Part shown: one piece after another, positions 8,983 to 16,117 of the stretch
Layout of the letters: each line of letters begins with the position of its first letter
Numbering within the stretch: position 1 is the first letter of the stretch
Assembly: GCF_001593005.1 (NCBI RefSeq)
Contig: NZ_LQZQ01000006.1
Span: 39,834-103,833, forward strand
DNA: 64,000 bases
DNA from: Roseivirga ehrenbergii
GTDB lineage: Bacteria > Bacteroidota > Bacteroidia > Cytophagales > Cyclobacteriaceae
Reading direction: 5' to 3'
Notes under the pieces: model-generated
Database searches by the model: none
Told to the model about the DNA's origin: nothing
The model's input: only the letters and a program-made list of their open reading frames with translations
Translations under genes and position numbers: made by a program

Positions 8983-9443
8983 GGGGATGAATTTAGGTAT
9001 TTCTGTTGGCTTGTTTCCAAAACGAGTGCCAAAAGAAAGTAGCCACTTAGTGGCTTAAATGAACATTTTTTAGACTTCCAGCTTTTTATTTTGTACCCTA
9101 GAGAACAGTAGTGTGCGGTGACGGACGGTGGGGGTGTGTTGAAGTTAGGATGTGTTGAGGTGTTAAAGTGTTTGGGTGTTGAAGAAAGGAGCTGACATCA
9201 ATTAGCTGACTCCGCAACTGTCGCAGGTTTTCCAAACCTGTGACGCTTTATGGATTTTAGGACTCTGTCCGTTTAGCACCAAAGCAATTGAACTTTTCCT
9301 AATCCACCCCTGCCCCGCCAGCGGGGTATATTCGAGGTTCATTAAAGTGCTGAGGTTTGAATTCGACTATGTCTTAGTATCCTTGGTCACAATACTAAGT
9401 AGTACAACTGCTACAGGTTCGATACACTTTAGACAATAGTCAA
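8983..9443. other. Intergenic region with degenerate repeats
   Basis: This 461-bp stretch has no convincing gene. It holds a G/T-rich low-complexity segment (about 9115-9195, repeated GTGTTGAAG-like words), a hairpin around 9222-9246 (CAGGTTT/AAACCTG arms) and a 56-nt repeat unit at 9302-9357 that recurs after the next gene. It probably contains the 5' region of the minus-strand FtsX gene near 8983-9060. Confidence 0.6.
9302..9357. repeat. 56-nt intergenic repeat, copy 1
   Basis: It matches 10655-10710 at 52 of 56 positions and in the same orientation. The unit begins ATCCACCCCTG and ends TGCTGAGGTT, with an internal GC-rich CCCCGCC..GCGGGG-type stem. Both copies are accompanied by a CAGGTTT/AAACCTG hairpin and a GTCCGTTTA segment, so the full element is longer and degenerate. 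Confidence 0.8.
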
Positions 9444-10409
9444 TTAATCTATATGTTTTTTCAAAGCAGAAATTAACCGACCTTTTCTGCTTCCGAACCA
9501 TGCTTCTAAAACTTTGCCTTCTGGTGAAATAAGGAAAAAGTAAGGCCATCCGTCTACTCCATATTTTGAGAATACTTCTTTTTTGTTTTCACTTTCCCAT
9601 AATACTGGCCATTCAATATTGATGTTAAGTCTTTCTGCTTGTTTACCCCAGGCTTTTATTGAGAAGTCTTGGTTATAAGTCATCACTTTTAGGTTGGGGT
9701 ATTCTTTTACTATTTCAATCATGTCAGGATAGCCTTGCCAGCACGGACCGCAGCCAGTAGCGGCAAAATCTAACAGCAAATATTCTCCGCGGAAATCTTT
9801 AGTGGAGAATTCATTCCCATTTGAATCTTTAGCAACAAAGTCAAATATTATATCATTTTCCTTAATCTTAGTTTTCCTGTCGATTATGGCCGAAACACTT
9901 GTAAGTCCATATTTGGCTTGGTTGCTAATCTCTTCGGGCACCATCGTAAGAAGCCTTTCTCTATCTTTGACAAGTAGAGAATTACTCTGTGTTGCTAAAA
10001 AATTATGCGCCACTTTGTGGTCAATGTTTTTCTCCAGTATTTGAGCTTTCTCTTCCTTATTGGCAGCTAATAGGCTATTCCATAACATTTGAGAAGGTGA
10101 CCCTTTAGAAATAATACCACCTACAAAGCCAGATTTAGGTATATAAACTTCAATGTCGTTATTGTCGATCCAGATAGATTGGAACTTGTTTTTATAGAGA
10201 ATTGACATAACCTCTGGGGAGTTTAGTTTTCTTGAGATGACAATCTCCGACTTGTCAGTAGGTAAGTTGAATTGGCCTTCGCTAAAGGCGATCCTTATTT
10301 GGTCTTTGTCCTTAAAACCATCGAGTTTGAATGTTAGCCTTAAAGAATCTTGAGCGTTAAGACTAACGGATGAAGCAAAGAGAAGAGTGAATATTAGGTG
10401 TGCTCTCAT
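9444..10409 (-). CDS. Exported TlpA-like thiol-disulfide oxidoreductase
   Basis: A 321-residue periplasmic redoxin. It has a Sec signal peptide (residues 1-20, cleavage after LNAQ), an N-terminal all-beta DUF4369-like region (about 21-180) and a C-terminal thioredoxin fold (185-321). The active site is CGPC (Cys220/Cys223) in FAATGCGPCW and the cis-proline is in GWPYFFL. TlpA-like proteins reduce or isomerise disulfides in exported proteins. The gene stands alone and is flanked by two copies of a 56-nt repeat. It lies about 2.8 kb from the Cys-rich mini-protein locus, but a functional link is only speculation. Confidence 0.92.
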   Translation of the reverse strand: MRAHLIFTLLFASSVSLNAQDSLRLTFKLDGFKDKDQIRIAFSEGQFNLPTDKSEIVISRKLNSPEVMSILYKNKFQSIWIDNNDIEVYIPKSGFVGGIISKGSPSQMLWNSLLAANKEEKAQILEKNIDHKVAHNFLATQSNSLLVKDRERLLTMVPEEISNQAKYGLTSVSAIIDRKTKIKENDIIFDFVAKDSNGNEFSTKDFRGEYLLLDFAATGCGPCWQGYPDMIEIVKEYPNLKVMTYNQDFSIKAWGKQAERLNINIEWPVLWESENKKEVFSKYGVDGWPYFFLISPEGKVLEAWFGSRKGRLISALKKHID

Positions 10410-10654
10410 GATAATTATTTCAATATTGGTCTAATATAAATCATATTTTTTGTAATAAAAAGATGGTTTAGTGAGGAGTTGTTTCACCTATGTATAATCA
10501 CGAACAATCAGAGGTTCTCCGAACTCGTCACTATGGGGTCCGTTTAACTCTAAAGTAATTGATCGTTTTTTCAGGGTTATTTCTTTTTAACTGGGACAGC
10601 GTCCCTTTTAATAGACAGGTTTGGAAAACCTGAGACAGGAAAGTGAGATTGCAG

Positions 10655-10710
10655 ATCCACCCCTGTCCCGGCAGTGGGGTATATTCGAAGTTCATTAAAG
10701 TGCTGAGGTT
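10655..10710. repeat. 56-nt intergenic repeat, copy 2
   Basis: A direct repeat of 9302-9357 with four substitutions and no gaps. The pair brackets the TlpA-like gene at about 1.35 kb spacing. Confidence 0.8.
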
Positions 10711-10757
10711 CAACTCTAGCAGTCATGTTGAGCTTGTCTTTAGCCATATCTATAGAT

Positions 10758-10793
10758 ACAAAAAGCCCCAATCCATTGCTGAATTGAGGCTTC
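10758..10793 (-). terminator. Rho-independent terminator of htpG
   Basis: Read on the minus strand, AGCCTCAAT pairs with ATTGGGGCT (one wobble) across a 10-nt loop and is followed by TTTTT. It lies about 20 nt after the htpG stop. Confidence 0.85.
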
Positions 10794-10813
10794 TGTTTTT
10801 GTAATTTATAGAA

Positions 10814-12706
10814 TTACTCGCCTAAAATGGCTGTACTTCTTTTGATGAAATCGGTAAGGGCTTTGCCTTCCAACAAACCTTGAGAAAGTAGGGCCAAATC
10901 GAATGCTTGTTTTGCCAAACCTTCTTTGTCGCCATCTGCTGAAGCCGCAATGATTTTATCTACCAATTTGTGGTTACCATTGACGGTTACATTGTAGTTG
11001 TCGGGCATGGAACCAAACATGTTGAAACCGCCTCCGCCTGTTGCTTGCATGTCTTTCATTCTTCGCATAAACTCAGGCATAGTCACAGAAACAGGTGCAT
11101 CTGATGGCGCCAAAGGCTCAACAGCAACGGTATAAGCTTTGTTGTTGATCGCCTTATCGAAGATGCCTTTTACGGCTTCTTTCTGCTCGTCATTAATCAC
11201 CAACTCACGCTTCTCATCTTTGTCAATTAGCTTATCGATGTTGTCGGCATCCACACGCTTGATTTGCGTGTTCTCCAACTTGGTTTCCATATGGTTAATA
11301 AAGTGGCTGTCGATTGGAGTATCCAATACAATCACATCATAGCCCTTGTCAACTGCATCGCTAATGAATGAATCTTGCTTTGCAACGTTCGTAGCGTAAA
11401 GCCAAACTTTGTTGTTGTCTTTGTCTACTTGGTTGGCTTCAATATGCGCTTCGTACTCTTTCATTGTAAAGTACTTGCCCGCTGTGTTTTTCACCAACAC
11501 AAAGTCTTTTGCTTTGTCATAGAATTTCTCGTCAGAGATCATTCCGTACTTCACAAAAAGACCGATGTCTTCCCATTTGCTTTCGTAAGACTCACGTTCT
11601 TTTTTGAAAAGCTCACTCAGTTTGTCGGCTACTTTCTTAGAAATGTAAGTATTGATTTTCTTCACATTTCCATCCGACTGTAAGTAGCTACGCGAAACGT
11701 TCAATGGAATGTCTGGTGAGTCAATTACACCGTGAAGTAACATCAAGAATTCAGGAACGACATCCTTGGTTTCGTCAGTAATAAATACTTGACGAGAGTA
11801 AAGCTGGATTTTGTTTTTCTGTACTTCGAAGTCTTTCTTCAATTTAGGGAAGTAAAGAATACCTGTAAGCTCGAACGGATAATCCACATTCAAGTGAATC
11901 CAGAACAATGGTTCTTCAGAGAACGGATAAAGCTCTTTGTAGAAGTTTAGGTAATCCTCATCTGTTAAATCATTTGGTGATTTTGTCCAAAGTGGCGTAG
12001 TGTTGTTAATGATATTGTCTTCCTTAACAGTCTTATATTTCTTCTTGCCCTCTTTGTCTTCACCGTCTTCAACTTGCTTGTCTTTCTCTCCAAATTTCAC
12101 TTCGATAGGAAGGAATTTGGCATACTTGGTAAGCACATTCTGAATACGAGACTCTTCCAAAAATTCAACAGAATCTTTGTTCACGTGAAGCGTGATGGTT
12201 GTACCTCTTTCTTTTCTTGTTCCTTCAGTAATTTCGAACTCTGTAGAGCCGTCACAGATCCATCTGGCAGGTTCTGCACCTTCCTGATAAGAAAGGGTGT
12301 CAATTTCTACGTTATCGGCTACCATAAAGGCAGAGTAGAAACCTAAACCGAATTTACCGATGATTTCTTTGGCATCGCCCGCATCTTTAAACTTCTCTAC
12401 AAACTCAGTGGCACCAGAGAAGGCAATTTGGTTGATGTATTTTTTGATTTCCTCAGCCGTCATCCCGATTCCTCGGTCGCTGATGGTAATCGTCTTTTTC
12501 TTTTTGTTTACGCTTACTTCTACCCTTACCTCTCCGAGGTCACCTTTGTACTCACCGAGTATGGCAAGGCGTTTCATTTTCTGACTGGCATCAACTGCGT
12601 TCGATACCAATTCTCTTAAAAAGATCTCATGATCTGAATAGAGAAACTTCTTGATGATTGGGAAAATATTCTCGGTGTGAATCGAGATTGTACCTTTTTC
12701 TTGCAT
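10814..12706 (-). CDS. htpG: Molecular chaperone HtpG (Hsp90)
   Basis: The cytosolic Hsp90 chaperone dimer, 630 residues, of the usual bacterial length. The N-terminal GHKL ATPase domain shows the catalytic Glu/Asn region (FLRELVSNAVDA), the ATP-lid DRGIGMT motif and GKFGLGFYSAFMV (about residue 115). The middle domain contains the client- and ATP-contacting PLNVSRSYLQSD. The C-terminal domain ends in the dimerisation helices. A charged insert (about residues 205-225, DKQVEDGEDKEGKKKYK) is typical of Bacteroidetes. The gene is monocistronic with its own terminator. The ATG at 12706 gives the standard MQEKGTISIHTE start. Confidence 0.97.
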   Translation of the reverse strand: MQEKGTISIHTENIFPIIKKFLYSDHEIFLRELVSNAVDASQKMKRLAILGEYKGDLGEVRVEVSVNKKKKTITISDRGIGMTAEEIKKYINQIAFSGATEFVEKFKDAGDAKEIIGKFGLGFYSAFMVADNVEIDTLSYQEGAEPARWICDGSTEFEITEGTRKERGTTITLHVNKDSVEFLEESRIQNVLTKYAKFLPIEVKFGEKDKQVEDGEDKEGKKKYKTVKEDNIINNTTPLWTKSPNDLTDEDYLNFYKELYPFSEEPLFWIHLNVDYPFELTGILYFPKLKKDFEVQKNKIQLYSRQVFITDETKDVVPEFLMLLHGVIDSPDIPLNVSRSYLQSDGNVKKINTYISKKVADKLSELFKKERESYESKWEDIGLFVKYGMISDEKFYDKAKDFVLVKNTAGKYFTMKEYEAHIEANQVDKDNNKVWLYATNVAKQDSFISDAVDKGYDVIVLDTPIDSHFINHMETKLENTQIKRVDADNIDKLIDKDEKRELVINDEQKEAVKGIFDKAINNKAYTVAVEPLAPSDAPVSVTMPEFMRRMKDMQATGGGGFNMFGSMPDNYNVTVNGNHKLVDKIIAASADGDKEGLAKQAFDLALLSQGLLEGKALTDFIKRSTAILGE

Positions 12707-13214
12707 GGCTTATTGTCAGTTTTTTTAATCCAAGTTCAATAAGACAAAGGCCATACCAAGCGGAAATGGGTGACAGGGTGGCAGAATAGTACGGCTCTTT
12801 GTTACGTGATTTCAGCTAAGTTCATGAATTGTCGTAAATCCAAGAAAGTATTTACTTATAAGCGAAGACTATATTTAGGTTATGCCTAAATATGATTTGT
12901 CTAATATTGAGTATTTAGAAAATAAATAAAAATAATTTTGAAATGAAATGAGTGAAACAACGGGGTATAACTGCATTTTTAAGGTTTAGCTTGATTAATC
13001 ACAATAATGAATTGTAGTAAAATATTGTTATTCTAAAGTAGATTATGTAACATTATGACGTTAATTAAAAGGGGGTTGCCGAAAACCTTGTTTTAGAGTA
13101 GGTGAAATTAATGGTAAAATAAGGTGGCATGCAACCTGTTTTGCCGCTTTTGATTGGCAAAGGGAGATGCTGAAAACCCATTGAATAGAGTAGGCCAAAC
13201 AATGATTTATTGAT
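12707..13214. other. AT-rich regulatory region upstream of the Cys-rich mini-protein island
   Basis: This 508-bp stretch has no convincing gene. It marks the left edge of the accessory island and becomes visibly AT-rich from about 12840. It contains a 9-bp palindrome ATATTTAGG/CCTAAATAT at 12871-12893, an imperfect direct repeat at 13081-13113 and 13172-13204 (shared blocks GAAAACC and TAGAGTAGG), and a TTTGCC/GGCAAA inverted pair near 13142-13161. The htpG promoter should be near 12710-12780 on the minus strand. Confidence 0.5.
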
Positions 13215-13475
13215 ATGATGAAATCAAAAAAAATCTTAAGATCAGTAATAGGTGTTGTCAGTTGTGTATTATTGATAGTGCTTATATCTATGACGCCTTT
13301 CAATAAGTTGAAAGCAGAACAGCCAGTGGTTGAAAATCCTAATGAGTGTTGTTTAAATGGATACAAGTTATGGGAAGACCCTAACCCTTTGGAAGCAGAT
13401 AAGAATTTTCAACATTGCGGGTGCTCTTGGCATAAAGGCAACGACCCGATAGCATGTTCATGCCCTGTTGATTAG
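13215..13475 (+). CDS. Exported Cys-rich mini-protein 1 (NVEALA-like architecture)
   Basis: An 86-residue predicted secreted peptide with no recognised family. It has a basic N-terminus, a hydrophobic signal segment (residues 10-27) and a short linker. The C-terminal 42 residues carry six cysteines in a fixed pattern: CC at 45-46 within CCLNGY, Trp53, Asn-Phe 64-65, CxC at 68/70 and CxC at 81/83. The same pattern recurs in the proteins at 15290 and 15543. The size, signal peptide, Cys content and neighbouring CxxC lipoprotein and propellers resemble Bacteroides NVEALA (PF14055) loci, but the NVEALA motif is absent. A strong terminator directly follows the gene. ATG 13215 and ATG 13218 are both possible starts. 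Confidence 0.8.
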   Translation: MMKSKKILRSVIGVVSCVLLIVLISMTPFNKLKAEQPVVENPNECCLNGYKLWEDPNPLEADKNFQHCGCSWHKGNDPIACSCPVD

Positions 13476-13482
13476 TGAACTG

Positions 13483-13520
13483 AGTAACCACTTTTTTTGA
13501 GTGGTTACTTTAAATTTTTT
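13483..13520 (+). terminator. Terminator or attenuator between mini-protein 1 and the redoxin gene
   Basis: AGTAACCACT pairs perfectly with AGTGGTTACT across a 7-nt T-rich loop and is followed by TTAAA and a long T tract. It lies 7 nt after the peptide stop and ends just before the redoxin ATG at 13523. Partial readthrough would give high peptide and low enzyme expression. Confidence 0.85.
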
Positions 13521-13522
13521 TT

Positions 13523-14044
13523 ATGAGATACTCCCTATATTTATTATTATTATTATTATTCACTGTTTCATGTGGTAATCAAGAAAAAGACTATTTGATA
13601 GATTATCCACACCTGAAAGATAAGGTTGTCGATTTAAATGAACATCTAATAGCATATAATGACGCATCTAAAAACAGAGAAGTGCTTAATAACAAGAAGA
13701 CGATAGTCAATATTGTTGATGGTACGTGCTCAAGGTGCATACAGGAATTAAAAGATTGGCAAGCATTTATTGATAAACATATGTCTGATGAAGATGTTAA
13801 TTATGTTTTCATTGCTCAGGGGCAACATGACTTCTATTTTGAGTATAATGTACTGAAAAAGGATTTTTTGAAAATGCCAATATATTTAGATCCTGAGTAT
13901 AAATTTACTGACTCCAATGATCTTATAGATGTGAAAGCGGAACATACAATGATTTTAGATGAAAGAAATAAGATCTTATTCCTCGGTTCACCAGTTTTTA
14001 ATGAAGAGAAAGAGAAACAATTCTTTAAAGTATTGAATCAATGA
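13523..14044 (+). CDS. Thioredoxin-fold lipoprotein with CxxC
   Basis: A 173-residue predicted lipoprotein. The signal peptide ends in a lipobox (LFTVSC, Cys17). A compact thioredoxin-like domain follows, with the strand TIVNIVDGTCSRCIQELKDW carrying CSRC (Cys69/Cys72) at the redox position. The usual cis-proline is replaced in AEHTMILD, so activity may be atypical. It overlaps the next propeller gene by 4 nt (ATGA), so the two are coupled. In this setting it may oxidise, isomerise or otherwise handle the six-cysteine mini-proteins next to it; that is inference. Bacteroides NVEALA loci often include similar redox lipoproteins. Confidence 0.75.
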   Translation: MRYSLYLLLLLLFTVSCGNQEKDYLIDYPHLKDKVVDLNEHLIAYNDASKNREVLNNKKTIVNIVDGTCSRCIQELKDWQAFIDKHMSDEDVNYVFIAQGQHDFYFEYNVLKKDFLKMPIYLDPEYKFTDSNDLIDVKAEHTMILDERNKILFLGSPVFNEEKEKQFFKVLNQ

Positions 14045-15108
14045 AAATATCAAAATATTCTTTAGTGGCAGGTGTTTTTTACGCCTTATTGTTTTGTGAT
14101 ATAAAGTCATCTAAAGCACAAGTTTTTAGCCCAGACAAGAACGGGGAAGCTATTGAATTAGTAGGGCAACCAAAAGCTTTCTCATCAGGTGAAGTCTTTC
14201 TTCCAGGTTTTCTCAATACTTTTGGTGACCTAATCATTATCCAAGATGACGCAGATAGCATGGTGTACAAAGTGTTTAATAGACACACCTTAGAATTTAT
14301 AGTGTCGTTTGGGAAAAAAGGAATGGGGCCAAATGAGATATCGTTCGGTCCAACCGCAGTTCATCAGGATATCGAGAATACTGAAAGTTTTGAGTTTTAC
14401 GATTTTGGTAAAAAGCGTCTCATAAAGTTGAGCTTAGAGAATATTTTAGCCAACGACATTGCCAATTTCAGTCAGTATGTGGTTTTTCCTCCTGAATTAA
14501 TTAATGCTCAGCTGGCAATCTTTCTTGACGAAGATCATGTTGTTGGATCTGGCGGAATTCGTGAGGGCAAATTGTTTTTCTACAACACGAATACGGAATC
14601 GATCAAGTATACTGATTTTATACCAAAAACTAAAAAGCCATTACCGACCGATAGAGATAGGGGGTATTTGTACAGTAATAAGATGACTGTCAATAGAGAG
14701 GCTAAAAGGATAGCTGTTGTTAATGAGTATTTTAAGCAACTTGAAATTTATAACTATGAAGGAGCCCTCGTTAAAACCTATAGTTTTCCTGATACAGAAG
14801 AACCCATATTTTATTTACGAGAGAGTATTACGTCAGATGAAACGGTGTTGCATTATAATGGGATTTGTTCAACGAAAGATTTTATATACGCAAGCTATAT
14901 AGGTTTTGACGATATTGAACTGGAGAAATTAAATTATGATATTCCAACAGAAATTCACGTTTTTACATGGGAGGGAAGCTTGCATAAGATAATAAAACTA
15001 GACCGTCCCATAAAAGCATTGACTGTAACTGAAGATAACAAGACTTTGATCGCAGTTGATCCATTGAATGAAGACATGCCTTTAGTTATGTACAATATCA
15101 AACCATAA
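14041..15108 (+). CDS. TolB-like six-bladed beta-propeller protein (BF3164-like)
   Basis: A 355-residue exported protein with a signal peptide (residues 1-26, cleavage near SKAQ). The body fits the TolB_like/BF3164 group: the first blade has ADSMVYKVFNRHTLEFIVSFGKKGMGPNE (around residues 75-100), and further four-strand repeats follow. Such propellers are common in Bacteroidetes next to NVEALA peptides; their ligand is unknown. It overlaps the CxxC lipoprotein gene by 4 nt and is followed after 181 nt by two mini-protein genes. It lacks a lipobox, unlike its downstream paralogues. Confidence 0.75.
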   Translation: MKISKYSLVAGVFYALLFCDIKSSKAQVFSPDKNGEAIELVGQPKAFSSGEVFLPGFLNTFGDLIIIQDDADSMVYKVFNRHTLEFIVSFGKKGMGPNEISFGPTAVHQDIENTESFEFYDFGKKRLIKLSLENILANDIANFSQYVVFPPELINAQLAIFLDEDHVVGSGGIREGKLFFYNTNTESIKYTDFIPKTKKPLPTDRDRGYLYSNKMTVNREAKRIAVVNEYFKQLEIYNYEGALVKTYSFPDTEEPIFYLRESITSDETVLHYNGICSTKDFIYASYIGFDDIELEKLNYDIPTEIHVFTWEGSLHKIIKLDRPIKALTVTEDNKTLIAVDPLNEDMPLVMYNIKP

Positions 15109-15289
15109 GCCTTAAAGGTTAATGATAATATGAAGATCTCTGATGACAACTTTATTTAGTGTCTACCTTTTTCGGAAATTAATTCAATTTTAGTGGGTTT
15201 AAAATAAGAGGCGAGGTGGTCTGAATAGCTACTGCGACTATGAAGAATCATGCTATATAATTATTCAATCGAGTTAAAATAAAAAAATC

Positions 15290-15532
15290 ATGAAAAAAAT
15301 CTTAATTGTGTTGTTAGTACTCTTCTCGATGACTTCCATTACAACATCGGATAGCGTAGATAGTGAAAATCATGTGTTAAAAGAGTTAGAAGAGCCTTGC
15401 TGTTTAAATGGCTATAAGACTTGGAAAAAACCTAGTTGGATTTGGGGTCAAGGTGTGAATTTTGTTGATTGCCAATGCACAGCACAAAAAGGAAGAGACC
15501 CCGTACAATGTGAATGTTCAACAGACCAATAA
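15290..15532 (+). CDS. Exported Cys-rich mini-protein 2
   Basis: An 80-residue paralogue of the 13215 product. It has a signal peptide (about residues 1-19), an acidic spacer containing VDSEN..LKE, and the six-Cys module: CC at 37-38 in CCLNGYKTW, Asn-Phe 57-58, CxC at 61/63 and CxC at 74/76. The spacing between the two CxC pairs is exactly 10 residues, as in the other two copies. It is followed after 10 nt by its closest paralogue, so the pair is probably one transcript. No known function. Confidence 0.8.
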   Translation: MKKILIVLLVLFSMTSITTSDSVDSENHVLKELEEPCCLNGYKTWKKPSWIWGQGVNFVDCQCTAQKGRDPVQCECSTDQ

Positions 15533-15542
15533 ATAAAATATT

Positions 15543-15779
15543 ATGAAGAAGATCTTAATGATATCATTTGTCATTTTTACAATGACTTCAATTACATCAT
15601 CACACAGTTTAGACAGTGAGAATACGATGTTAAAAGAACCAGAACCATGCTGCCAAAACGGCTATGCCACTTGGAAAAAAAGAAGCCTTTTTGGAGGTAA
15701 TGTAAATTTTTTCGATTGCCAGTGTGCTTATTATTTTGCTAGACCACAGCTGCAGTGCTCTTGTGAGGATGATCTATGA
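15543..15779 (+). CDS. Exported Cys-rich mini-protein 3
   Basis: A 78-residue tandem duplicate of mini-protein 2. The signal peptide and acidic propeptide-like region (SLDSEN..LKE) are nearly the same. The Cys module is conserved (CC 36-37, CxC 59/61, CxC 72/74), while the residues between cysteines have diverged. The stop codon is part of a perfect 9-bp palindrome, ATGATCAAC/GTTGATCAT (15776-15794), which may end or stabilise the transcript. No known function. Confidence 0.8.
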   Translation: MKKILMISFVIFTMTSITSSHSLDSENTMLKEPEPCCQNGYATWKKRSLFGGNVNFFDCQCAYYFARPQLQCSCEDDL

Positions 15780-15851
15780 TCAACTGTTGATCATCGGATG
15801 CTAGAAGTGATAGTAGTTTGCTGACAAATGCACGCTAGAGTTGATAAACTC

Positions 15852-16090
15852 TTATTCTTGTAGATTAGACATAGTTGAAGTTATTGCGTTTTTCTTCACT
15901 AGTCTGATCGTCTCCTCAAGACTGATCCTATAAGAATAATCAATAAACCAATTTAGGACGCCTTTCAAATTGTCATCTGATGTTTCCATCAACATTCCAA
16001 AAGCTTTAAGCTTTTGGAATGTTTGTTTATGCCCAGCAGAAGATGGGTTATGAGACCAAACAATAAATGAGAAGGTAGAATCATTTCAAA
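15852..16090 (-). pseudogene. Possible truncated gene remnant, unknown family
   Basis: On the minus strand a frame is open from just after a TGA near 16090 to a TAA at 15852-15854. It encodes about 78 residues with protein-like composition, including SFIVWSHNPS, QKLKAFGML, GVLNWFIDYSYRISLEET and RLVKKN. The only ATG within it is at 15995, giving a 47-residue product. It reads like the C-terminal end of a lost gene rather than a random frame, and no family was recognised. The palindrome at 15991-16023 lies inside it. Confidence 0.35.
15991..16023. repeat. Perfect 16-bp palindrome (CCAAAAGCTT core)
   Basis: Positions 15991-16006 and 16008-16023 are perfect inverted repeats around one central T. 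The core CCAAAAGCTT/AAGCTTTTGG resembles the palindrome at 6433-6471. TTTGTTT follows on the + strand, so terminator activity is possible. Confidence 0.75.
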
Positions 16091-16117
16091 AATGATCTTT
16101 TTCGCCTAACTTATTAG

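Larger units (their letters stand above)
10410..10813. other. Intergenic region with repeat and htpG terminator
   Basis: This 404-bp stretch carries no convincing gene; the open frames in it translate the repeat element. It holds a CAGGTTT/AAACCTG hairpin near 10615-10631, repeat copy 2 (10655-10710), a GTCATGTTGAGCTTG-like fragment near 10721 and the htpG terminator. Confidence 0.6.
15780..16117. other. Intergenic region with a minus-strand coding remnant and a palindrome
   Basis: A 338-bp stretch between mini-protein 3 and the first propeller lipoprotein. It contains the remnant described at 15852-16090 and the palindrome at 15991-16023. No promoter consensus was seen for the 16118 gene. 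Confidence 0.5.

Noticed and set aside
9121..9190. Possible tandem repeat or phase-variable tract in the G/T-rich segment
   Set aside because: The words are irregular, without a constant unit length; it is treated as low-complexity sequence.
10531..10771. Two minus-strand open frames between the TlpA-like gene and htpG
   Set aside because: They translate the 56-nt repeat and the htpG terminator region, overlap each other in different frames and have no domain features.
13061..13366. Minus-strand frame over the start of mini-protein 1
   Set aside because: It covers the peptide coding region and its leader repeats in antisense and shows no family features.
13215..15779. Calling the three peptides NVEALA family members
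   Set aside because: Size, signal peptide, Cys content and neighbours fit, but the N-V-E-A-L-A motif is not present and the CxC pattern differs, so only an architectural likeness is claimed.
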